Source of the DNA: Terrisporobacter petrolearius | GTDB lineage: Bacteria; Bacillota; Clostridia; Peptostreptococcales; Peptostreptococcaceae | DNA length: 64,000 nucleotides | Reading direction: 5' to 3' (one strand) | Assembly: GCF_032598785.1 (NCBI RefSeq) | Contig: NZ_CP102984.1 | Shown: positions 44,401 through 52,731 of the stretch, in pieces | Layout of the letters: each line of letters starts with the position of its first letter | Position numbering within the stretch: the stretch's first letter is position 1 | The notes under the pieces: generated by a model | Told to the model about the DNA's origin: nothing | The model's database searches: none | The model's input: the letters and a program-made list of their open reading frames with translations, nothing else | Program-made: the position numbers and the translations under genes

Positions 44401-45123
44401 TATATATAATACTTCATTTAGATATTTATCAAAATATGATTCGTCACTTTTTTCAAAAATCTCTATTTCATTACCGCTAAAGTTTAACTTTTTAAAAATA
44501 CTTTTATTTTTTTGCATTCTTACAAAATTAAATACTGCTATTGCAAATATTACACTAAAAATAGCACCACTTAAAAATAAACTTATACCTTTCGTTGTTA
44601 TCTGCATAAATCTCAAGGTATAAAATTCATTCAAACTATTTACAAAATTAATCCATTCTTTGTGATAACGTAGATGCAAACCTGAAACAATAAAAGCTAT
44701 GATAATTGTGGTTGTCTTAATAATACTTTTATTCGGTACTGTGTTTTTTATTTTGAAATTGGTTTGAGGTATATCAGATGGATTCATTTGATGAATTAAT
44801 TGATTAAGTATTTTACCTTCTAATCTAGATTCCTTTATATAATTTTTTGTATCATTATTTTCTTCTTGCTCTTGATTATCATCGTCTATTTCATTTAATT
44901 GATCGTGTCTTTCAAAATTTGCTAAAGATATATGTAAAAATTTTTTATTTGGAACTCGCCTTTTATAAGATTCTACAACACTACTTTTACCAGCACTATA
45001 AGCACCTGTAATAGCAATATTTTTTATTTCATTGTTTTCGAATACAAAATCTAATGCTTCTTTATATGTTTTTAATTCGACGTCTTTAATTGGAGTAAGT
45101 TTTTCAAAATGTATTTTCCCCAT
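41488..45123 (-). CDS. YobI/KAP-like membrane P-loop NTPase, probable defence protein
   Basis: 1,211 residues. Walker A is GAYSAGKSS near residue 40 and Walker B is VIVFEDIDRY near 250. Two membrane helices sit between them (about 136-152 and 181-203), the plan of KAP/YobI-type NTPases. The remaining ~900 residues are helical, rich in Asn, Glu and Ile, with repeated leucine-rich spacing, as in large sensor NTPases. The ATG at 45123 has GGGGGG at 6 bp; an ATG two codons earlier touches the G run. It lies upstream of the RNA-HEPN unit, in the same direction. Confidence 0.82.
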   Translation of the reverse strand: MGKIHFEKLTPIKDVELKTYKEALDFVFENNEIKNIAITGAYSAGKSSVVESYKRRVPNKKFLHISLANFERHDQLNEIDDDNQEQEENNDTKNYIKESRLEGKILNQLIHQMNPSDIPQTNFKIKNTVPNKSIIKTTTIIIAFIVSGLHLRYHKEWINFVNSLNEFYTLRFMQITTKGISLFLSGAIFSVIFAIAVFNFVRMQKNKSIFKKLNFSGNEIEIFEKSDESYFDKYLNEVLYIFENCNADVIVFEDIDRYNLNEIFQRLREINILVNSKRVRSHKEVLRFFYLVRDDIFISKDRTKFFDFIMPIVPVIDSSNSYNQFIAHLKAGSIFDKFDEHFLQGISLYVDDMRILKNIYNEFVIYYNRIGTTEQDYNKLLAMIVYKNIFPRDFSDTQINIGFVSTIFESRDELIKEEIDKINIKIQELEDKFNDCEKEHINNIGELDLIYGNKNYYGELTVNSNNPQYVERKKNFELIQSNKHYEIKDRISILNDEKVILNYKKLSEVITRENINEIFDVNYKNFIGEINDFNEIKSSQYFDLIKYLIRNGYIDETYTDYMTYFYPNSLSRNDKIFLRSVTDKKAKEWTYNIENPKLVLSRLKEVDFDEIETLNFNLFEYLLQSQHENKKYLDRFMNQLRESRQFKFMQGYFNFTKDLATYIKTTNKYWITFLEEINFSSEFTYKDMKECILQTLYYSDGIDIENINKEGFLSNTISSDRLFLNIEEPNVEKLTEEFIGLNIKFEILEFEESNKGLFESVYNNKLYKINKENIALILKYIFNVENEDDIKNKNYSLLLENPNSKLLEYVNENIQNYIEMIINNCEDKILDTQEAALKLINNNDIDLTKIKEYIMLLDTELTLLKDIENRELWGYVLQNRKIKYSIENILSYYFYMDNTLDETLINFINSDRINFEFSQTYIDQTFGQGSSQKIFESIARCEDIQIENYKKILEELNYIYPAPTQEIQELSEERLEVLVKLDKFEVTSQNIEFLQSNYNKLFIIFIEKSIEKYIDQIEDLPKVKKDELITLLSSNIDDDFKIELISNFEGQISISQIECNDSIKNFIIGNNFDKSDLIYLIANYMNFGNLIKNTIVNICEEHINIIIEDKIDINYDLLIEILKKDNMVNDIKLQLLNNSLDKLSKTETQVAIKCIGLIEYEKIFTNGRPRFEINEVNREFLSKCVNRKWISEFNEEEGVYKISRKGLCLTQ

Positions 45124-45129
45124 TGTCAT

Positions 45130-45428
45130 CCCCCCTATTTTAATAATATTTTATTAACAAAAACCGCTACAGTTAAAGGTACAAATTTTAAGTATAAATC
45201 TAATTATTTCATATAATCTCCCCATTCATAAGTTTTGTAATTAAACTTCTAACATGTACGCATCTTCGTCTTCTTCCATTAACTCTTTTTATTTTTTCTG
45301 TATTTATTATAACATGTATTTCTACAAAACAATCTACTGTGTTTTTCATCAAAATATATACTATAAATAAAAAATATCATTTTGAATTTTGTCAAAATGA
45401 TATTTTTTATTACAACATTACTATACTA
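45130..45428. other. Leader region of the YobI-like gene
   Basis: It holds the terminator of the TerB_N gene at 45369-45408 and AT-rich DNA that probably contains the promoter of the NTPase gene. No further feature recognised. Confidence 0.45.
45369..45408 (-). terminator. Terminator of the TerB_N gene
   Basis: AAAAAATATCATTTTGA and TCAAAATGATATTTTTT form a perfect 17-bp stem. Confidence 0.9.
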
Positions 45429-47225
45429 TTAAATTAACTGTTCTAAAATTTCTTTATAAGTTCCTCTAACTAAAATGTCTTCATATATAGCCTTATACAT
45501 ACTTTTCCATGCTACATTATCATTTATAAACATCTCATTTTCTTTTTTATCCTTTATAACTTGATTTAACAGATTATATAGATCTTCTTCACTTAGTTTT
45601 AAACTCTTTGTTATTTTTTTTATCCAGTCTATAATAGCAGGTGCTAAGAATATCTGATTTTTATCATATGCTAATTTTATTGATCCACCATTTGTAGCTC
45701 CATTTAAGTCATAATAACATGCTATCATATATAACTTTAGAGCTTCTTTTAGATTTCCCATTCTTTCATATATTCTTCCTATATCCATAATATAGCATCT
45801 GTATATACCCATATTATTATTTAATTTTTCATTAACAGCTATTTTTTCTATTTCCTCAATTAATGCTTCTTCAATAGTAATATTTCTTTTAGAAACTATA
45901 TTTTTCACTTTCTTTGCACTAACTGGTGAATTATTAATTATATTATCAATAAAATGTCTTCTAGCTCTTTCATTTCTTATGTTAACCATTAATTCATTTT
46001 CTTCTTTTGTTAATGCTATTTTAACACCTGTAAATATACTATTTTTTATTAATATATCGTTTTTACATTTTATGCATTTACCTTTAGACACAGGTAGCTT
46101 TTCCACCTTTTCCTTACAATATGGGCAAATATAATTGTCATAGAATTCTTCATTTTTATCAAAAATGTTAGTATCTATCTTTTCAAATAGAATGCTTTCT
46201 TTAAATATTTTATCTGGTTCTTTCTTATCTTTCTTCTTCGGCTTAATAGATGGAACATAAGCTTCTGATTTTCTAATCTCTTTCAATTTAATCTTTGTAA
46301 TTTCATGAGTAGCTGATAATAAATCATAAATATATGATTTGAACTCACAATTCTCCAATAAACTTGGAATTTTAGTATACCTTTCATCTATTGAAATATT
46401 TGCTATTAATGTTATATCTTTCTCAGGACATTTTTTCAAGTCAAATAGTCTTAAGTCTATGCCATTTTTATTGTATCTTTCAAATAATATATTTGAAAGC
46501 TCATTCTCAAAAACTAAACTTTCATTCTTAATATATCTATTATTTTTAAATCCAACTTTGCTAGCTATAGCCATTACCTCTTTAGGCGTAATTTCTCCAT
46601 ATAATTTATACTTAGCTAAAAGATACAAATCGGATATGTACACATCATCTACATCGTCTGTATCTTTTAATAGCTGTATAAATAAATCTGGTCTATTACG
46701 TATTATACAAGTAGCAATCAACGCATTTGTAGAGTATGATGTAAAAGATTTATTTTTATGATTTTTTCTCAATCTGCATATTATATTCCATGCTTTTGCG
46801 TAGTCACCAAATAATAAATGTCTTTCTAATCCATAATAAAATAAAAATACATAGCTAATATCTATTTTATTGTCTATGTTTTGAAGCCAATTTAAATAAA
46901 TCCATCTTTGCTGAGGAGTTAATTCATCGTAGGATGGATAGTACCCTGGAGTTTCAACGTCTTTATTTTGTGAGTTTTTAATCATATCATTTATACTTAT
47001 TAGGCTTGGTTCTTGCTTTGATAAAAAGGAAAAGGTAATAGTTATTCCATTTGATTCTATTTTTTCTTCTTTAGCCTTTTTTTCTTCATAGTTTTTGTAT
47101 TTTCCATCTTTAAACCAAAGCAATTCCATAATATCATTAGGTATATTTACAAACATATTTTCCTTATTTGATGATAAATTATTATTAACATTTATTAAGT
47201 TACCTATCTTACTTAGTAATCCCAT
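45429..47225 (-). CDS. TerB N-terminal domain protein with zinc ribbon
   Basis: 598 residues. Residues 93-140 (PGYYPSYDELTPQQRWIYLN, then IDISYVFLFYYGLERHLL) are a clear TerB_N domain. A zinc ribbon follows at 367-387 (CPYC, CIKC), and the C-terminal ~200 residues look like helical repeats (NMGIYRCYIMDIGRIYERMG). TerB_N proteins occur near phage-resistance and tellurite-type loci, but their role is unknown. The ATG follows AGGGTGG. It lies just upstream of the YobI-like NTPase but has its own terminator. Confidence 0.82.
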   Translation of the reverse strand: MGLLSKIGNLINVNNNLSSNKENMFVNIPNDIMELLWFKDGKYKNYEEKKAKEEKIESNGITITFSFLSKQEPSLISINDMIKNSQNKDVETPGYYPSYDELTPQQRWIYLNWLQNIDNKIDISYVFLFYYGLERHLLFGDYAKAWNIICRLRKNHKNKSFTSYSTNALIATCIIRNRPDLFIQLLKDTDDVDDVYISDLYLLAKYKLYGEITPKEVMAIASKVGFKNNRYIKNESLVFENELSNILFERYNKNGIDLRLFDLKKCPEKDITLIANISIDERYTKIPSLLENCEFKSYIYDLLSATHEITKIKLKEIRKSEAYVPSIKPKKKDKKEPDKIFKESILFEKIDTNIFDKNEEFYDNYICPYCKEKVEKLPVSKGKCIKCKNDILIKNSIFTGVKIALTKEENELMVNIRNERARRHFIDNIINNSPVSAKKVKNIVSKRNITIEEALIEEIEKIAVNEKLNNNMGIYRCYIMDIGRIYERMGNLKEALKLYMIACYYDLNGATNGGSIKLAYDKNQIFLAPAIIDWIKKITKSLKLSEEDLYNLLNQVIKDKKENEMFINDNVAWKSMYKAIYEDILVRGTYKEILEQLI

Positions 47226-47271
47226 ATTTATTCCACCCTTTTTAATTTATTAGTATTCCAAAATACTACAA

Positions 47272-47698
47272 TTACAACATGCAAAAGTAAGGTCCATACA
47301 AATCTTTTTCACGAGTATTTACATAAGTCCATCTAAAATACTTATCTACTATATAAACATCATTTTCTTTATTAAAACCCTTAGCTTTTGCTTTATTCCA
47401 ATCAAATACCTAAAAAGCTTTATTTTCATATTGATATAAATCATAATCATCATATCTATGATGTTCAAAAAAAATATAATATCCTCTTTTTTCGCAATTT
47501 ATCAAATGATTTTCTTGCATCATTACTTTCTAAATAATCTATTTTATCATAACTAAATACATGCCATAAAGAACCATCCCTCCCTATTGTATCTATTCTT
47601 TCTCTTTCAGTTAAATGTCCTGCAAATACTTCTATCCATTTACTTTTAATTTCTTCTAAACTATATAAGCTTGAAATTCAACTTTTTCGTCAATCAGT
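47272..47698 (-). pseudogene. DUF4275 family gene with several lesions
   Basis: Pieces of a DUF4275 protein in two frames: YSLEEIKSKWIEVFAGHLTE then IDTIGRDGSLWHVFSYDKID, a frameshift near 47512, CEKRGYYIFFEHHRYDDYDL, an in-frame TAG near 47411, and NDVYIVDKYFRWTYVNTREK then DLYGPYFCML. The start behind GGGGGG is also out of frame. Clearly dead. Confidence 0.85.
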
Positions 47699-47925
47699 AA
47701 CCCCCCCTAAATATAATTAATTTATATTTTCAATCTATAACTATTGTTTTCTTAATCTATTTCATAAGTTTTATAATATATTCTTTCTTTTCTTAACTTA
47801 ATGTTATCTCATAGTTTCATTACTGTAAATCTAAAGTCTCAATAAATTTATCTCTCTCATTTTTACTAGAAAAACATAAGTTAACACCATAAAAAAGTAC
47901 ATTCATTTTACCAATTACCAATAGT

Positions 47926-47959
47926 GAAAGGGGGTACACATTTTTGTGTACCCCCTTTC
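47926..47959 (-). terminator. GGGGG-hairpin, copy 3 of 3
   Basis: GAAAGGGGGTACACA and TGTGTACCCCCTTTC form a perfect 15-bp stem, just after the stop at 47969. Related to the hairpins at 36437 and 40129, and followed by similar flanking sequence (CACTTACTTA). Confidence 0.85.
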
Positions 47960-47968
47960 ACTTACTTA

Positions 47969-48310
47969 CTATAACTTAAGTGTAGGTATAGAGATACTAT
48001 CTATCTCACCATTAACTTTACTTCCAACAAAAGCTTTATAAATATATGTCTTTTCAGGTTTATTTTCAAGATTGATCTTAGTACTTACTTCTATTTCTGA
48101 CATATCTACTTTGTAGTTATTAAAAAAAGATAAGTTACCTAACTTTTGATTAGAATAAGTTATAAACATTATGCTAAAATAAGGAATTGTAACCATTAAA
48201 GGTATTTGATAAGCTATTATGGTTGAAATTTTTTGTCTTTTTTCTTTTCTTCTAAATATTGAATTAATAAATATTATTACTCCATACCCTATAATACAAC
48301 ATAAGGCTAT
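47969..48310 (-). CDS. Membrane protein whose frame overlaps the upstream gene through ATAG
   Basis: The frame after an ATG at 48196 gives only 75 residues, but it is open upstream as IALCCIIGYGVIIFINSIFR then RKEKRQKISTIIAYQIPLMV, adding a membrane helix. It begins at ATA (48308-48310), which overlaps the TAG stop of the upstream gene as ATAG, like the usual ATGA overlap. The full protein would have two helices and an outer domain ending EIDSISIPTLKL. ATA start or lost ATG. Confidence 0.6.
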   Translation of the reverse strand: MALCCIIGYGVIIFINSIFRRKEKRQKISTIIAYQIPLMVTIPYFSIMFITYSNQKLGNLSFFNNYKVDMSEIEVSTKINLENKPEKTYIYKAFVGSKVNGEIDSISIPTLKL

Positions 48311-49182
48311 TTATCCCAGAAATGTTTTATCCTATATCGTCTTATTTCTTTTTTAACTGCTTTATCAATTTCTTTATTTCTCAAATAACGAACTTCTTTG
48401 GGCTGTTTGATATCTTCTGAAATATCATATTTAGAAGTATAAGTTTTTGTGAATAATTTAATATAGGTCGGGTCATAATTTAAGTAATCCAGTAATTCTT
48501 TCCAATATATAGTCATAAAACGTAAATCTGTAAAATATGAAGATAACCTATTTCCCAAATATATTAACTCCTTTTTTTCTCCATCTGATTCATATTTTTC
48601 ATATATTTCCTTAATTTCAGGGTAACCGTTTCGTAAATTAGGCAGTCTGTTTTTTATATTATTAACAATATTGAGTAGTTTAAAATTCAGATTGAGGAAA
48701 AAACACGATTGCAAAGAGTCAATAAGAATATCATTATTTATATAAGACAAACTTAAAGTAATCAAATCCACATCAATCTTGTTTTCCTTATAGAACTCAT
48801 AGAACATCAAAGAATCTTTTTTTATTTTCTCATAGAAATCTTCATCATGCTTTCTGTCTACCCTTTCAGGAATTTTGTCCACTATCTTACAATATGTTTC
48901 TATACCGTCATAAATATCTTGTATAATTTCGTTACACCTAAAATCTTTCTTTAACATGCTTTTACTATAACGGACTTGAATAACATAAATGCACAAAACA
49001 GCTAAAATACTACATAAAATGCCACTAACATAAGTATTCTTCATAACCGACACAATTACTCCGAACACAGAACTCATGCTAAAATCGGCAAAAGCCTCTA
49101 TTTTAATAACAATTACTATATGCAATACAAGACAAATCATAAATATTGCAAACATTACTTGTCTATACAAAGATTTTTTCAA
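48307..49182 (-). CDS. Membrane-anchored helical protein, unknown function
   Basis: 291 residues. Two N-terminal membrane helices (about 7-28 and 44-66) anchor a cytoplasmic helical domain of 220 residues (IIQDIYDGIETYCKIVDKIP, LGNRLSSYFTDLRFMTIYWK) with a basic end. The ATG follows GGAGGTG at good spacing. It is coupled to the gene at 47969. Position between defence-type genes and an IS remnant suggests an accessory or defence role, without proof. Confidence 0.62.
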   Translation of the reverse strand: MKKSLYRQVMFAIFMICLVLHIVIVIKIEAFADFSMSSVFGVIVSVMKNTYVSGILCSILAVLCIYVIQVRYSKSMLKKDFRCNEIIQDIYDGIETYCKIVDKIPERVDRKHDEDFYEKIKKDSLMFYEFYKENKIDVDLITLSLSYINNDILIDSLQSCFFLNLNFKLLNIVNNIKNRLPNLRNGYPEIKEIYEKYESDGEKKELIYLGNRLSSYFTDLRFMTIYWKELLDYLNYDPTYIKLFTKTYTSKYDISEDIKQPKEVRYLRNKEIDKAVKKEIRRYRIKHFWDK

Positions 49183-49211
49183 TAATTTTCACCTCCATAG
49201 CTTGGATCTGT

Positions 49212-50406
49212 GTCAATATTTTAGACACAAATAATTAAATTTTTAACTTGCTCTAGCTATTTTTTCGCATTAGTTTTGTGATATAAAACCAATGCTTCTA
49301 TGAATTTGTTTTCTATTATACCAACCTTCTATATATTCAAATAGCTTTAGTTTTGCATACTAAAAATCAAAATACTTAACCCTATAAACTTCTTCTTTCT
49401 TTAAGAATAGCATGGAAAGATTCTATACAAGCATTATCATAATGACATCCTTTTTTACTAAAGGATTGAATCATTTTGTTTATTGATCATAGTTACTAGA
49501 ATCAGAACTCGTATATTGCGATCCTAAATCAGAATGAAATATAAGCCCCTCATCGGGCTTTTGAACTAGAACAGCATAATCTAAAGCTCTTATTATTAAA
49601 TCCGTTGTCATTTTCTTATCAGAAGCGTAGCCCACTATCTTCTTTGTATGTAAATCTATTACTGACGCTAAATAGCACCCACTATCTCTTATTGTGTTTA
49701 TGCAGGTAATATCCCCAACCCATTTTCATTTTTTTTATTTGTTGTAAAATCTTGATTTAAAACATTATCCTTATCTTCTATTTTTGCTTTGGTAGTCTGA
49801 TGCTTAAACTTTTTTATTATCACTGATTTTAATCCTAATTCACTCATAATTCTCTGTTTACATCAAGTTTTTAGATAATACCTTATGATTTTTTGTTGCA
49901 CCATTACTATCATCATAAATAGATTAGATTTCTTGTTTTAAAATTTCTCTTTCAACAGCTGTTTTACTAGTTTTTTTGTATCTAAAAGAATAGTACGTAC
50001 TTCTTGGAATACCTAACACTTTACACAATAATTCAACCTTATGTCTTTCTTTTAATTCATTAATTAGGTTAACAACAGATTCTACTTCTTTGCAAGTATG
50101 GCCATATCCTTTTTTAAGATTTCATTTTCTTCCTTAATTTTAAATAGTTCTCTCTTAAGAGCTCTTAATTCTTTTAATGTCATTTCATCTTCAGAACTTG
50201 AAGATACTTGAGAATTATCTTTTATCCATGTAGATATTGTTGACTTTGGTATGCCATACTCACTATGTAATACTGCTAATGATTTTCCTTATTTATATAA
50301 TTCTGTAATTGTATTTTTAAATTCTTCTGTATATTTTGCCATATTTAGACACGTCCTTTCTAATCTACCTCTATTATAATTAGTTCGATTAATTGTGTCT
50401 ACATGC
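49212..50406 (-). mobile_element. Degenerate IS3-family insertion sequence
   Basis: Remains of a two-frame IS3-type transposase. The orfA part reads MAKYTEEFKNTITELYK, a stop, then GKSLAVLHSEYGIPKSTIST with the helix-turn-helix. The orfB part keeps EREILKQEI and DDE-domain pieces (KKIVGYASDKKMTTDLIIRA, DEGLIFHSDLGSQYTSSD), broken by several stops and shifts. The ends carry related inverted repeats with TAGACACAA and TAATT. Not active. Confidence 0.85.
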
Positions 50407-50496
50407 TTATACTAACATCATGGTCACTTGTCGACGGCTCTGATACACTTTCACTTATATTTCAGTAAGTTTATAAATCATCCTTTCTGGGCATAG

Positions 50497-50528
50497 AAAA
50501 AGCGACCAATCGTAATGACTAACCGCTT
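50497..50528 (-). terminator. Terminator downstream of the HEPN-like gene region
   Basis: On the minus strand AAGCGGTTAGTC and GATTGGTCGCTT pair with four G-U pairs around ATTAC, followed by TTTTTC. Confidence 0.6.
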
Positions 50529-50534
50529 GAAATG

Positions 50535-50645
50535 CTACTTTAATTCCATACTTTTAAATTTTATTGAGTTTATATTAGATCCTTGTTTTTGTAAAAACTC
50601 TTTTAACCTTGTCCCATCATCATATGCTTCAATCTCCTCATAGAT
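50535..50645 (-). pseudogene. Small gene remnant
   Basis: A frame with no start, directly after an in-frame TAA, encodes IYEEIEAYDDGTRLKEFLQK then QGSNINSIKFKSMELK and a stop just before the terminator. Family not recognised. Confidence 0.4.
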
Positions 50646-50781
50646 TTACTCTTCTATTTTCTTATCACATAAATAAAAATTTTCGTCAAATTTCAATATA
50701 TATTTATGTTTATTATCTACATACTTTAAGAACATATTTTTTAGTTATGTTAGCCTATCTTAACAAGAAATATTTTATGAC

Positions 50782-51216
50782 TTACATTTCAATAGTAACA
50801 TTTTCCCCTTTTTCCAGATTATTTTTACTGTACTCAAATATAGTATTCACAAACGTCTCCCAAAAAGTTAAATCTATCTTTTCAGCTTTAAAGATATTTT
50901 CATAAATATATCTAAAATCAACAAAAACATTTGAACAATCGCGGAGCTTTTTATCAAAATCTTTCTCATTTATAACTCTCTCTAAATGTTCCTTTATTTC
51001 TTTTGGGAGTAATTTATATAATTCGTATAACATGTGATTTTTACCATATTTTATTCTCTTTTGCTCTAAAATAGCTTTCAAAAATATTTCACAAGCAAAT
51101 GCAGAGTTAACCATATACGGTATTGGTAAATATTCTATCCCCCCCTGTCTAATAGTCATAAGACACCTGTCACTTGCATACTTAAAATTTAGAGCTTGCT
51201 CATATTTCGTGTACAA
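50782..51216 (-). CDS. HEPN-like protein
   Basis: About 144 residues, all helical. The middle, YMVNSAFACEIFLKAILEQK then RIKYGKNHMLYELYKLLPKE, resembles HEPN-domain proteins of the stand-alone type. The catalytic RxxxxH is not evident, so it may be a non-catalytic partner. The TTG at 51216 follows GAGGTG at good spacing; a GTG 9 bp upstream lies in the ribosome binding site. Second HEPN-type gene of the island. Confidence 0.65.
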   Translation of the reverse strand: MYTKYEQALNFKYASDRCLMTIRQGGIEYLPIPYMVNSAFACEIFLKAILEQKRIKYGKNHMLYELYKLLPKEIKEHLERVINEKDFDKKLRDCSNVFVDFRYIYENIFKAEKIDLTFWETFVNTIFEYSKNNLEKGENVTIEM

Positions 51217-51236
51217 TAATAACACCTCATTTCGTT

Positions 51237-51431
51237 TTATAATAATCTTGAAATAATTATATCGTTACTACAAGAAGTTATCAACACTAAATACGTAATA
51301 CGTTTTCTACAATACCTACACCTACTGTCAATTTCGTCCAATGCTATGTATCGGAAGCGTAAAACCTCTGTTGTCAGTAATGCGGTAACAATAGCCGCAT
51401 GAGCAATGAAGCACGTGCATAATCGTTTCAA
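51237..51431 (-). CDS. Possible 64-residue protein in a GC-richer block
   Basis: MKRLCTCFIAHAAIVTALLT then TEVLRFRYIALDEIDSRCRY and CRKRITYLVLITSC. The block is clearly GC-richer than its surroundings, with several Cys. No good ribosome binding site was seen. It looks like a fragment of foreign DNA rather than an expressed gene. Confidence 0.3.
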   Translation of the reverse strand: MKRLCTCFIAHAAIVTALLTTEVLRFRYIALDEIDSRCRYCRKRITYLVLITSCSNDIIISRLL

Positions 51432-51597
51432 TATCTTTTTCCTTTAGTTATATAAAAAAATAAACGCTCATTTTTGAACGTCTGTAAATAGAAAAGAAGC
51501 ACCGTGTTGTATGTGTTCATCTTAAAAATCATATTTAATTTTATTTTTTCTAAAAAGTGCAGAAATTTTATTAGTATTGTTGTGTATGGGTTGTTTT

Positions 51598-51718
51598 CAA
51601 TATCCTTTTGTATGGGAATTGCCTTTTTCTCATTTATCAACTGCAGGAGTTGTCACTCCTAAATGCTCAGCTATTTGTTCTTGAGTTAAATCAACATCAA
51701 TAATTTTAACTAGTAGTT
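51598..51718 (-). pseudogene. XRE helix-turn-helix remnant with nonsense mutation
   Basis: VKIIDVDLTQEQIAEHLGVT then TPAVDK, a TGA where Trp is expected (normally DKWEKGNSYP), and EKGNSHTKGY. Both flanks of the gene are missing. Remains of an XRE regulator. Confidence 0.65.
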
Positions 51719-51725
51719 AAACATA

Positions 51726-51758
51726 AAAATGCACCCACATTTTTTTGTAGGTGCATTT
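51726..51758. terminator. Hairpin
   Basis: AAAATGCACCCACA pairs with TGTAGGTGCATTTA with one mismatch; T-rich in both directions. Confidence 0.6.
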
Positions 51759-51821
51759 ATTATTCTAACCTTTCGTAGGTTTTACTCATTTAATCCCTTC
51801 CTTTTTATAGATATTTGGTGA

Positions 51822-52037
51822 TTATATGTAGTATTCTTCTATATCTATTTGTGGTGTAAATGTTTTGCAGCCACATTCACATTTGTATACCTTTCTATTA
51901 CTTACCTTATCAATCTCTACTTCAATATCTAACTCATTTTTAACAACACCGCACTCGCTGCATCTCAAATCCATTGTGTTTTTATCCTTTTGTATAAGAT
52001 ATATTACATTACCTTTTTTTATTTTTCTCATACTCAT
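51822..52037 (-). CDS. Small zinc-ribbon protein
   Basis: 71 residues. Two Cys pairs, CSEC in the middle and CECGCK near the C terminus, predict a zinc ribbon. The start is the ATG at 52037 after AAGGGAG; an ATG 12 bp upstream lies before it. Soluble, single gene. Could bind DNA, RNA or a protein partner; family not recognised. Confidence 0.65.
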   Translation of the reverse strand: MSMRKIKKGNVIYLIQKDKNTMDLRCSECGVVKNELDIEVEIDKVSNRKVYKCECGCKTFTPQIDIEEYYI

Positions 52038-52290
52038 TTCTCCCTTCATTTTATACCTTTTTTCTTTTGATTAACAGATACTTTATGTTTTGTAGTCTCT
52101 ATTTAATGTTTAATCTCTAAAATTCTATTAATTTTCACTTCCAAATCTTTTGTCATGTTTATTATACCCTTATTTTTTATCATTAAAAGTCATCAATATA
52201 TTTTGTAACTTTTTGTTTCTTCTTTATATTTTTTTAACGAAACAGTATATTAAAATGATAAATTATGGAAGTATTCCTACATACAAAAAT

Positions 52291-52324
52291 GGCCTATGGA
52301 ACATATAACGTTGTTCCATAGGCC
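52291..52324 (-). terminator. Terminator of the OPT/PqqD-like operon
   Basis: GGCCTATGGAAC and GTTCCATAGGCC form a perfect 12-bp stem, followed by ATTTTTG on the minus strand. Confidence 0.88.
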
Positions 52325-52383
52325 TTGATTGTGAGTGTGCTTTATACCTATTTATGTCAATATCTAATATTTAAGTCTTTTAA

Positions 52384-52731
52384 TTAGTTATTAATTTTTT
52401 CTATATATTTGCAATTTGTTTCAATATGATTTAGGAAAAGTAATAACCTTTCGTAAAGTGGGTTTACTTTTTCTCCAAACTTAAGTTCAAGTTTTTTTCC
52501 AACTTCTTCAACAGTTTTTTTGCCATCTATTTCTAAAAATACTGCACTGCTGTATTGATCTAACTCTATTTTTTTATGAGTAGGAATTTTAAATTTTAGT
52601 TTTCTAAAAAACTTCTGAATCTTATAATCTTGTTTTTCAAGTATAGTAACTACTTTATCTTCATTTACATCATATTCTATATTATCACAAATTTTATAAA
52701 TAATATCTAAAATTTCTTGATTAGTTTTCAT
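52384..52731 (-). CDS. PqqD-like protein
   Basis: 115 residues. The second half, YSSAVFLEIDGKKTVEEVGK then KLELKFGEKVNPLYERLLLF, is a PqqD-type fold, here behind an extra N-terminal region of about 60 residues. PqqD proteins chaperone peptide substrates for modifying enzymes; no radical SAM partner is nearby. It overlaps the OPT transporter stop by 11 bp, so the two are coupled, and may assist a peptide-related step of the transporter. Confidence 0.7.
   Translation of the reverse strand: MKTNQEILDIIYKICDNIEYDVNEDKVVTILEKQDYKIQKFFRKLKFKIPTHKKIELDQYSSAVFLEIDGKKTVEEVGKKLELKFGEKVNPLYERLLLFLNHIETNCKYIEKINN

Noticed and set aside
49212..50406. Active IS3-family element
   Set aside because: Several stops and frameshifts in both parts of the transposase; only a relic.
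51428..51640. 70-residue frame MINEKKAIPIQKDIENNPYT
   Set aside because: It overlaps the XRE remnant in another frame, with no domain and no ribosome binding site; an out-of-frame shadow.
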